A stretch of DNA of 55,762 nucleotides from Pantoea conspicua (GTDB lineage: Bacteria; Pseudomonadota; Gammaproteobacteria; Enterobacterales; Enterobacteriaceae), in assembly GCF_002095315.1 (NCBI RefSeq), contig NZ_MLFN01000022.1, positions 1 to 55,762 of the forward strand, written 5' to 3'. Shown piece after piece: positions 48,964-55,762 of the stretch; position 1 is the first letter of the stretch; each line of letters starts with the position of its first letter. The position numbers and the translations under genes were made by a program. The notes under the pieces were generated by a model that saw only the letters and a program-made list of their open reading frames with translations, was not told the DNA's origin and searched no databases.

Positions 48964-50196
48964 GTGAAGACGTTTCTTGTGGGCGGCGCAGTGCGTGATG
49001 CACTGCTGAAGCTGCCGGTTAAAGATAAAGATTGGGTGGTGGTTGGTGCCACACCCGAAGCCATGCTTGAGCAGGGCTATCAACAGGTCGGTCGCGACTT
49101 TCCCGTTTTCCTGCACCCTGACAGCCGCGAAGAGTATGCGCTGGCGCGTACCGAGCGGAAAAACGGGAAAGGCTATACCGGATTTGTGACCTGGTCCGCG
49201 CCGGATGTGACGCTGGAGCAGGACTTACAACGCCGCGATCTGACCATCAATGCGATTGCGCAGGATGAAAATGGCACGCTGGTTGACCCCTACCACGGTC
49301 AGCGCGACCTCGCCGGGCGCCAGTTGCGTCATGTTTCCGATGCGTTCAATGAAGATCCGCTGCGGGTGTTGCGTGTGGCGCGCTTTGCAGCCCGTTTCGC
49401 CCATCTCAACTTCCGTATTGCCGATGAGACTCAGCACCTGATGCAGCAGATGGCGAGCAGCGGCGAGCTGGCGCACCTGACCGCTGAAAGAGTGTGGAAA
49501 GAGACCGAAAAAGCGCTGACTACCCGCAATCCTCAGGTTTACTTCCAGGTGCTGCGCGACTGTGGCGCGTTGCAGGTGCTGTTCCCGGAGCTCGATAACC
49601 TGTTTGGCATTCCGGCACCGGCGAAGTGGCATCCGGAGATCGATACCGGCGTGCATACCCTGATGACGCTGACCATAGCGGCTGCGCTCTCCGACTCCGT
49701 TGATGTGCGTTTCGCTACGCTGTTTCACGACGTGGGTAAGGCGCTGACGCCGCCTGAAAAATGGCCCAGCCATCACGGTCATGGCCTGGCGGGCGTGCCG
49801 CTGGTTGAAGCGATTTGCCAGCGTCTGCGCGTGCCGAATGCGATTCGCGATCTGGCGCTGATCGTCACCGAATTTCACGACATCGTGCATACCATTGAAC
49901 GCCAGTCGGCTGACTCGCTGGTGGCACTGTTTGATCGGATCGATGCCTGGCGCAAGCCGCAGCGCATCGAGCAGATGGCGCTGACCAGCGAAGCCGATGC
50001 GCGCGGACGTGCCGGACTGGAAAGCATGGCCTATCCGCAGGGCGACTATCTGCGGCGCGCATTTGCGCGGGCACAGGCAGTTCCGACCAAAGCGGTGGTC
50101 GAGGCGGGTTTTAAAGGCGCTGAGGTGCGGGAGGAGTTAACGCGACGACGGGTTGACGCCGTCGCGCAGGGTCTGGCAACACCGCAGCCTGACTAG
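48964..50196 (+). CDS. cca: CCA tRNA nucleotidyltransferase
   Basis: A 410-residue class II enzyme (E. coli 412) that builds and repairs the tRNA 3'-CCA end. GGAVRDALL holds the nucleotidyltransferase motif [11 protein letters not shown] motif C, and the C-terminal HD domain shows [13 protein letters not shown], giving phosphohydrolase activity as in E. coli. I start it at the GTG at 48964-48966: TGGAG is 6 nt upstream and the product then begins [11 protein letters not shown] like its relatives; an ATG 11 codons earlier lacks a good site. Confidence 0.96.
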   Translation: MKTFLVGGAVRDALLKLPVKDKDWVVVGATPEAMLEQGYQQVGRDFPVFLHPDSREEYALARTERKNGKGYTGFVTWSAPDVTLEQDLQRRDLTINAIAQDENGTLVDPYHGQRDLAGRQLRHVSDAFNEDPLRVLRVARFAARFAHLNFRIADETQHLMQQMASSGELAHLTAERVWKETEKALTTRNPQVYFQVLRDCGALQVLFPELDNLFGIPAPAKWHPEIDTGVHTLMTLTIAAALSDSVDVRFATLFHDVGKALTPPEKWPSHHGHGLAGVPLVEAICQRLRVPNAIRDLALIVTEFHDIVHTIERQSADSLVALFDRIDAWRKPQRIEQMALTSEADARGRAGLESMAYPQGDYLRRAFARAQAVPTKAVVEAGFKGAEVREELTRRRVDAVAQGLATPQPD

Positions 50197-50211
50197 CAGG
50201 CTGCAGGCGGT

Positions 50212-51030
50212 TTACATGAAGACCATGTAAACCGCGCCCGCCACGATAAAGCGGTAGATAGCAAACGAGACGAAAGAGATACGCTTAATCAGCTCCAGGA
50301 AGGCTTTAATCGCGATCAGCGCGACCACGAAGGCGGTGGCGAAGCCGACGGCGAACATCGGGAAATCCGCCATGGTCAGGAAGCCGATGCTTTTATACAT
50401 ATCCAGCACCGTGGCACCCATCATCATCGGCACCGCCAGGATGAAAGAGAACTCAGACGCTGCATAGCGGCTCACGCCCATCAGCATCCCGCCGGAAATG
50501 GTTGCACCTGAGCGAGAGAAGCCCGGCCACAGCGCTAAGCACTGAAAGCAGCCAATCATAAACGCCTGACGATAGGTAATGTCGTCGACGCCAACCGCTT
50601 TTGGCTGCTTCGGTTTAAGGTATTCCGCTGCCAGCAGTAACACACCTCCGACCACCAGCGCATACATCACGTTGATCGGATTAAACAGCGTTTTGATCTG
50701 ATCGTGCAGTACCAGTCCGACGACCACCGCTGGCACCATGCCGAGCAGAATGTGGATCAGCGATAAACGCCCGGTGCCGACGCCTTCATGTTTTACTTCA
50801 CCGAAGTGGATTCCGATCAGACCAAACAGACGTCGCCAGAACATCACGACAACCGCCAGGATCGAACCTAACTGGATAACCACCTCGAAGGTCTCCGCTT
50901 TCTCACCTTCAAAGCCCAGCAGGTGACCCACTATAATCATGTGCCCTGTGGATGAGACCGGTAAAAATTCGGTCAGCCCTTCCACAACGCCCAGGATTGC
51001 AGCTACCCAAAGCTGATGAATATCTGCCAT
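50212..51030 (-). CDS. uppP: Undecaprenyl-diphosphatase UppP (BacA)
   Basis: A 272-residue membrane enzyme (E. coli 273) that recycles undecaprenyl diphosphate for cell-wall and polysaccharide synthesis; overexpression gives bacitracin resistance. The (E/Q)XXXE motif [14 protein letters not shown] and the PGFSRSGAT motif hold the catalytic residues. The ATG at 51030 is preceded by an adjacent TTG that opens the same frame; GAGGG lies 9 nt upstream of the ATG. A perfect CRP-like site is found 171 bp upstream. Confidence 0.96.
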   Translation of the reverse strand: MADIHQLWVAAILGVVEGLTEFLPVSSTGHMIIVGHLLGFEGEKAETFEVVIQLGSILAVVVMFWRRLFGLIGIHFGEVKHEGVGTGRLSLIHILLGMVPAVVVGLVLHDQIKTLFNPINVMYALVVGGVLLLAAEYLKPKQPKAVGVDDITYRQAFMIGCFQCLALWPGFSRSGATISGGMLMGVSRYAASEFSFILAVPMMMGATVLDMYKSIGFLTMADFPMFAVGFATAFVVALIAIKAFLELIKRISFVSFAIYRFIVAGAVYMVFM

Positions 51031-51200
51031 CAAATTTTCCCTCTATCCGTTTCAAAACCATTAAAAAGGCGCTAGCGCAAAGGCTATCGCCTGAAATCAT
51101 GCTGCATCAGCCTGAGTAAAACCTTAAGGTCTTAGGCCATTTCGCTGGCTACAACGAAACGGCTCTTGCTATGACAGACAGTAATTTGGTTTGGTTTCAT

Positions 51201-51216
51201 TGTGATGGCAATCACA
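51201..51216. promoter_or_regulatory. Perfect CRP-like palindrome between folB and uppP
   Basis: TGTGATGGCAATCACA has both pentamers TGTGA and TCACA exactly, with 6 nt between. It lies 171-186 bp upstream of the uppP ATG and 7 bp past the folB stop, on the minus-strand transcription path. Confidence 0.55.
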
Positions 51217-51222
51217 TCGCAC

Positions 51223-51582
51223 TTATTTAGGAATAGTCCCGCGCTCAATTCGCACGCCAACCTGCGCTGCCTGGGCGATAGCGCCCGGTTTGCTTACCTT
51301 TACGCGCACGCCAGGCGAATTGAAACGGTTCATCAACAGATCCGCGATTTCTTCAGCGACCCGCTCAACCAGCGCAAAACGGCTGCCGGTCAGGTGCATC
51401 AGAATCGCTTCGGAGACGTCGGCATAACTCAGACAATCGTTCACATCGTCACTGCGGGCCGCCAGTCGGTTATCCCATGCCATTTCGACATCGAGCACCA
51501 GCTTCTGCTGCATACCCTGTTCCCAGTCGTAAACGCCAATGGTGGTGAACACCGTGAGTTGTTCTATAAATACGATATCCAT
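51223..51582 (-). CDS. folB: Dihydroneopterin aldolase FolB
   Basis: A 119-residue enzyme (E. coli 122) that cleaves dihydroneopterin in folate synthesis and also acts as epimerase. The signature region FTTIGVYDWEQGMQQKLVLD is conserved, including the catalytic Tyr. It is divergent from plsY, as in E. coli. Confidence 0.95.
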   Translation of the reverse strand: MDIVFIEQLTVFTTIGVYDWEQGMQQKLVLDVEMAWDNRLAARSDDVNDCLSYADVSEAILMHLTGSRFALVERVAEEIADLLMNRFNSPGVRVKVSKPGAIAQAAQVGVRIERGTIPK

Positions 51583-51690
51583 GATGATGGTCTCTGTTTT
51601 TGGCTTAGCCGGATACCACTTCCGGCGGATTATGCGTATTATCCACGGTTGATGAGATCAAAACGACCCTAAAGGTAACGGTACGGTGTT

Positions 51691-52296
51691 ATGAGTGCTT
51701 TCGCGCCTGGTATGATTATTTTCGCGTATCTCTGCGGTTCGATTTCCAGTGCGATTCTGGTCTGCAAACTCGCTGGCCTGCCCGATCCCCGCACCCACGG
51801 CTCAGGCAATCCTGGCGCGACCAATGTGTTACGTCTTGGTGGCAAAGTCGCAGCGGCCTGCGTGCTGGTGTTTGATGTGCTGAAAGGAATGGTGCCGGTC
51901 TGGCTGGCTTACCTGCTGCATGTGACACCCCTGTTTCTGGGTCTGACAGCGATTGCAGCCTGCGTGGGTCACATCTATCCGGTCTTCTTCCAGTTCCGCG
52001 GTGGCAAAGGGGTCGCGACTGCTTTCGGGGCGATTGCGCCGATTGGCTGGGACTTAACCGGGCTGGTCACCGGCACCTGGCTGCTCACGGTGCTGCTCAG
52101 CGGTTATTCTTCTTTGGGCGCGATTGTCAGCGCGCTGATTGCACCCTTCTATGTCTGGTGGTTTAAACCCCAGTTCACCTTTCCGGTTTCGATGCTCTCC
52201 TGCCTGATCCTGCTGCGCCATCACGATAATATTCAACGCTTGTGGCGCGGCCAGGAAGGAAAAATCTGGAAGCGTAAGAAGAAATCTCAGGAATAA
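51691..52296 (+). CDS. plsY: Acyl-phosphate glycerol-3-phosphate acyltransferase PlsY
   Basis: A 201-residue membrane enzyme (E. coli 205) that acylates glycerol 3-phosphate from acyl phosphate, the first phospholipid step. The three cytoplasmic motifs are present: GSISSAILV, the [15 protein letters not shown] glycerophosphate/phosphate site, and [15 protein letters not shown]. It ends at a strong terminator shared with convergent tsaD. Confidence 0.95.
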   Translation: MSAFAPGMIIFAYLCGSISSAILVCKLAGLPDPRTHGSGNPGATNVLRLGGKVAAACVLVFDVLKGMVPVWLAYLLHVTPLFLGLTAIAACVGHIYPVFFQFRGGKGVATAFGAIAPIGWDLTGLVTGTWLLTVLLSGYSSLGAIVSALIAPFYVWWFKPQFTFPVSMLSCLILLRHHDNIQRLWRGQEGKIWKRKKKSQE

Positions 52297-52321
52297 AAAA
52301 AGCCGGCTAGCCGGCTTTTTT
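52294..52321. terminator. Bidirectional terminator between plsY and tsaD
   Basis: AAAAAAGCCGG and CCGGCTTTTTT form an 11-bp perfect stem around a self-complementary CTAG centre, with A and T runs at both ends. It serves both convergent genes and overlaps the plsY stop. Confidence 0.93.
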
Positions 52322-52325
52322 ACAT

Positions 52326-53339
52326 TCAGATGGCGGGCAGTTCTGCCAGCGGCCAGCGTGGTCGCACGCTGACGCCTAATCCTCCCCGCGTTCCGCCTTT
52401 CAGTCGCACCATGCCCGCATACGCGATCATTGCACCGTTGTCAGTACAGAACTCAGGGCGTGCGTAGAAGACTTCTCCGCCACGCTTCTGCATCATCACC
52501 GCCATCTGCTCGCGCAGCGTCCGGTTGGCGCTGACGCCACCGGCAATCACCAGGCGTTTGAAGCCGGTCTGATCCAGCGCACGCTTACATTTTATCGACA
52601 GCGTATCCACCACCGCATCTTCAAAGGCTCGGGCGATGTCGGCCCGGGTCTGTGCGTCATCATCGTTACCGCGGATGGTATTAGCGGCAAAGGTTTTCAG
52701 GCCCGAGAAGCTGAAGTCCAGCCCCGGACGATCGGTCATCGGTCGCGGGAAGGTAAAACGTCCCGCCGTTCCCTGCTGCGCCATCTTCGACAGCATCGGC
52801 CCGCCAGGATAATCCAGCCCCAGCAGCTTGGCGGTTTTGTCGAACGCTTCACCGGCTGCATCATCAATCGATTCGCCCAGCAGTTCATATTCACCGATAC
52901 CGGTCACGCTGATCAGCTGGGTGTGCCCGCCGGATACCAGCAGCGCGACGAAGGGAAATTCCGGCGGATTTTCTTCCAGCATCGGTGCCAGCAGGTGGCC
53001 TTCCATATGATGGACCGGCACCGCCGGCACTTTCCAGGCGAAGGCCAGCGCCCGACCAATGGTGGCGCCGACCAGCAGTGCGCCCACCAGACCCGGACCG
53101 GCGGTATATGCCACCGCATCGATCTGGTTCGGTGCTAATCCAGCTTGCTTCAGCGCCGCCTGAATTAACGGCACGGTTTTACGCACATGATCGCGTGATG
53201 CCAGTTCCGGTACCACACCACCGTAATCGGCGTGCAGTTTCACCTGGCTGTACAGCTGATTCGCCAGTAACCCGGCCTCATCATCGTAAATTGCGATGCC
53301 GGTTTCATCGCATGACGTTTCAATACCCAGAATTCGCAT
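52326..53339 (-). CDS. tsaD: tRNA threonylcarbamoyladenosine synthase subunit TsaD
   Basis: A 337-residue protein, the same length as E. coli TsaD (YgjD). It transfers threonylcarbamoyl to A37 of ANN-decoding tRNAs, with TsaB and TsaE. The ASKHA metal-binding motif HHMEGH and the nucleotide residues GIETSCDET and VSGGHTQL are intact. The start [13 protein letters not shown] at 53339 matches the family; the frame extends 14 codons upstream without support. It is divergent from rpsU. Confidence 0.97.
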   Translation of the reverse strand: MRILGIETSCDETGIAIYDDEAGLLANQLYSQVKLHADYGGVVPELASRDHVRKTVPLIQAALKQAGLAPNQIDAVAYTAGPGLVGALLVGATIGRALAFAWKVPAVPVHHMEGHLLAPMLEENPPEFPFVALLVSGGHTQLISVTGIGEYELLGESIDDAAGEAFDKTAKLLGLDYPGGPMLSKMAQQGTAGRFTFPRPMTDRPGLDFSFSGLKTFAANTIRGNDDDAQTRADIARAFEDAVVDTLSIKCKRALDQTGFKRLVIAGGVSANRTLREQMAVMMQKRGGEVFYARPEFCTDNGAMIAYAGMVRLKGGTRGGLGVSVRPRWPLAELPAI

Positions 53340-53418
53340 TGCATCACCTCTTTCTCGCGGCGCGCAGTTTAGCACAGCCATTGTGCGGACAGAGGAGCCA
53401 ATGCCCGCAAAAAGTCAT

Positions 53419-53447
53419 TTTCTGTCGGCTAAAGAGTACGCTATACT
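53419..53447 (+). promoter_or_regulatory. Possible distal promoter for rpsU-dnaG
   Basis: TTTCTG (-35, weak) and TATACT (-10, 53442-53447) are 17 nt apart, about 170 bp before the rpsU start. Confidence 0.45.
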
Positions 53448-53515
53448 CCCGCCCCTGGAAAAACCGGCAGCCGCACAGGCAAACGCTCCTGTTGGTTTCA
53501 AATTATCCATGGTGC

Positions 53516-53832
<317 letters not shown>

Positions 53833-53889
53833 TTTCTTCCGGAGGTCCGCCTCCACCGCGTGTTAAACGCAGACAGAGTCAAGTAAAAG

Positions 53890-53922
53890 GCCGTGCTTTC
53901 CGAAAGGAAGCGCGGCTTGTTG
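53890..53922 (+). terminator. Attenuator-like hairpin between rpsU and dnaG
   Basis: A stem of GCCGTGCTTTCC with GGAAGCGCGGC around a GAAA tetraloop is followed by TTGTTG. It matches the position of the partial terminator T1 in E. coli, which lets S21 be made in excess of primase. Confidence 0.72.
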
Positions 53923-53950
53923 CCGTTTATGAGCTGAAAATCTGGGGCGT

Positions 53951-55696
53951 ATGGCTGGACGAATTCCACGCGTATTTATTAATGATTTACTTGCCCGCAC
54001 GGATATCGTGGATCTGATCGATGCCCGCGTTAAGCTGAAAAAGCAGGGTAAGAATTTCCACGCGTGTTGTCCTTTCCATAATGAAAAAACGCCTTCTTTC
54101 ACCGTAAACGGCGAAAAACAGTTCTATCACTGTTTCGGCTGTGGCGCACACGGCAACGCTATCGACTTTTTAATGAACTATGATCGTCTTGAGTTTGTTG
54201 AAAGTATCGAAGAGTTAGCCACCTCTCACGGTTTAGACGTGCCTTACGAAGCAGGCAGCGGGCCCAGGCAGATGGAACGCCATCAGCGCCAGAGCCTGTA
54301 TCAGCTGATGGAGAACCTGAACGGTTTTTATCAGCAGGGCCTGCAGCAATCCAGTGCGCAACCTGCACGCGACTATCTTGACCGTCGTGGTCTGAGCGCC
54401 GATATCATCAATCATTTCGCCATTGGTTACGCGCCTGCCGGCTGGGATAACGTTCTCAAACGTTTTGGTAAGCAGTCGGAAGATCGTGAATCGTTGATGG
54501 AAGCGGGCATGCTGGTCAGCAATGATAAGGGTCGCACCTATGACCGGTTTCGCGACCGCGTCATGTTTCCGATTCGCGATAAGCGTGGCCGCGTCATTGG
54601 TTTTGGCGGACGGGTATTAGGCAACGATACGCCTAAATATCTGAACTCGCCGGAAACACCGATTTTTCATAAAGGTCGCCAGCTGTATGGCCTGTATGAA
54701 GCAGTGAAAAACCATCCGGAACCGGCCCGTTTACTGGTGGTCGAGGGATACATGGATGTGGTGGCACTGGCGCAGTACGGCATCGATTACGCCGTCGCCT
54801 CGCTGGGCACCTCAACCACTGCTGAACATATTCAGCTGCTGTTTCGCAGTACCGACAACGTGATTTGCTGTTATGACGGCGATCGTGCTGGCCGTGAAGC
54901 CGCCTGGCGTGCGCTTGAGACCGCATTACCTTACATGAATGATGGTCGTCAGCTACGCTTTATGTTTTTACCGGATGGCGAAGACCCGGATACGCTGGTG
55001 CGCAAAGAGGGCAAAGCAGCTTTCGAAGCGAGGATGGAGCAGGCGATGCCGCTCTCTTCGTTTTTATTCGATAGTTTGCTGCCGCAGGTCGATCTGACTT
55101 CACGCGACGGTAAAGCACGCCTGAGTACGCTGGCTTTACCGCTGATTTCGCAGATCCCCGGTGAAACGCTGCGTATTTATATGCGTCAGGAGCTGGGCAA
55201 TAAGCTGGGTATTCTGGATGACAATCAGCTTGAAAAGCTGATGCCAAAGCTGGCCGCAAGCGGAGCCGCACCGGTTGCTCCCCCGCTTAAGCGCACCACG
55301 ATGCGGGTGCTGGTGGCATTGCTGATTCAGAACCCGCAGCTGGCGACGATGGTGCCTTCACTTGATGGTTTGTCTGAGTCAAAAATGCCGGGATTACCGC
55401 TATTTATCGAATTAGTGGGCCGTTGTAACGAGAATCCTGGATTGACCACCGGACAGCTACTAGAGTTATATCGCGGGACAAATTTTAGTCAGACGCTTGA
55501 AACGCTGGCGATCTGGAACCACATGATAGTAGATGAGGAAGCCGAAGCGGTGTTTCAGGACTCGCTGGCCAGCATCTACGATTCCGCTCTTGAAGAGCGC
55601 CTGGAGTTTTTGATAGCGCGTGAGCGCACCCAGGGATTAAGCGCCGATGAGCGTCGCGAGCTCTGGACACTGAGCCAGGCTTTTGCCAGAAAATAA
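53951..55696 (+). CDS. dnaG: DNA primase DnaG
   Basis: A 581-residue primase, the same length as E. coli DnaG. The N-terminal zinc-binding domain has CCPFHNEKTPSF and FYHCFGCGAHG (three Cys, one His). The TOPRIM-containing catalytic core shows VVEGYMDVVALAQYG and CCYDGDRAGREAAWRALE. The C-terminal helical domain (about residues 450-581) binds DnaB helicase. It makes the RNA primers for replication. It follows rpsU by 118 bp, and rpoD would be expected downstream of the window end. Confidence 0.98.
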   Translation: MAGRIPRVFINDLLARTDIVDLIDARVKLKKQGKNFHACCPFHNEKTPSFTVNGEKQFYHCFGCGAHGNAIDFLMNYDRLEFVESIEELATSHGLDVPYEAGSGPRQMERHQRQSLYQLMENLNGFYQQGLQQSSAQPARDYLDRRGLSADIINHFAIGYAPAGWDNVLKRFGKQSEDRESLMEAGMLVSNDKGRTYDRFRDRVMFPIRDKRGRVIGFGGRVLGNDTPKYLNSPETPIFHKGRQLYGLYEAVKNHPEPARLLVVEGYMDVVALAQYGIDYAVASLGTSTTAEHIQLLFRSTDNVICCYDGDRAGREAAWRALETALPYMNDGRQLRFMFLPDGEDPDTLVRKEGKAAFEARMEQAMPLSSFLFDSLLPQVDLTSRDGKARLSTLALPLISQIPGETLRIYMRQELGNKLGILDDNQLEKLMPKLAASGAAPVAPPLKRTTMRVLVALLIQNPQLATMVPSLDGLSESKMPGLPLFIELVGRCNENPGLTTGQLLELYRGTNFSQTLETLAIWNHMIVDEEAEAVFQDSLASIYDSALEERLEFLIARERTQGLSADERRELWTLSQAFARK

Positions 55697-55762
55697 CCGA
55701 TTTTAATCATTTGTCCATTCTGACGTGTGAAAGGACAGATTGAGCGTTTTATGGCTTTATGG

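Overview
This 55.8 kb window looks like a chromosomal segment of a plant- or environment-associated enterobacterium in the Erwiniaceae, most likely Pantoea or a close Erwinia relative. Protein sequences and gene order follow the E. coli metC-yqhC-dkgA-ftsP-plsC-parC, parE-tolC-ribB and hldE-glnE-cca-rpsU-dnaG backbone, with high GC, and there is a PheC-type cyclohexadienyl dehydratase of the kind known from Erwinia herbicola. The organism is an inference; no rRNA or tRNA gene is visible. No CRISPR array, insertion sequence, prophage or integrase was seen.

Layout. (1) 1-3.4 kb: end of an ABC transporter ATPase gene, a periplasmic cupin, ylaC, and a MocR-type GntR/aminotransferase regulator. 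(2) 3.4-13.6 kb, accessory surface and signalling block: two tandem MHYT-GGDEF-EAL cyclic-di-GMP proteins, a 530-bp AT-rich gap, then a Csu-like (archaic, spore-coat-U) chaperone-usher fimbrial operon of two pilins, chaperone, usher and two-domain tip adhesin. (3) 13.6-16.4 kb: a CitA-like citrate/proton symporter with a CRP-like site, then exbD-exbB with a Fur-box-like promoter. (4) 16.4-19.5 kb: a TRAP transporter (P, Q, M subunits) sitting between exbB and metC, which are neighbours in E. coli. (5) 19.6-23.7 kb: metC, yghB, yqhC and dkgA, without yqhD. (6) 23.7-35.9 kb: ftsP, plsC, parC, a pheC-like gene where E. coli has qseBC, mdaB, ygiN, a LysR regulator, and the minus-strand run nudF-yqiB-cpdA-yqiA-parE. 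(7) 36.1-41.8 kb: tolC-ygiB-ygiC, ygiD, and ribB behind an FMN riboswitch; zupT is absent. (8) 41.7-55.7 kb: ubiK, hldE-glnE-ygiF, ygiM-cca, uppP, folB, plsY, tsaD, and rpsU-dnaG, the start of the macromolecular-synthesis operon; rpoD would be expected just past the end.

How it fits together. Most of the window is housekeeping: envelope lipid precursors (plsC, plsY, uppP, hldE), efflux (tolC), topoisomerase IV (parC, parE), nitrogen control (glnE), cofactors (ribB, folB, ubiK) and replication/translation (dnaG, rpsU, cca, tsaD). The accessory cargo is adhesion plus c-di-GMP signalling and organic-acid uptake (citrate symporter, TRAP system), with CRP-like sites near transport and envelope genes and cpdA (cAMP breakdown) in the same window.

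Most worth a second look: apparent one-base frame disruptions at the end of the usher gene and in ubiK, the altered DD motif of the second c-di-GMP protein beside the fimbrial operon, the TRAP cassette with its duplicated promoter element, and several strong dyads (before ylaC, between glnE and hldE, between folB and uppP). No wholly new system could be established from the sequence alone.
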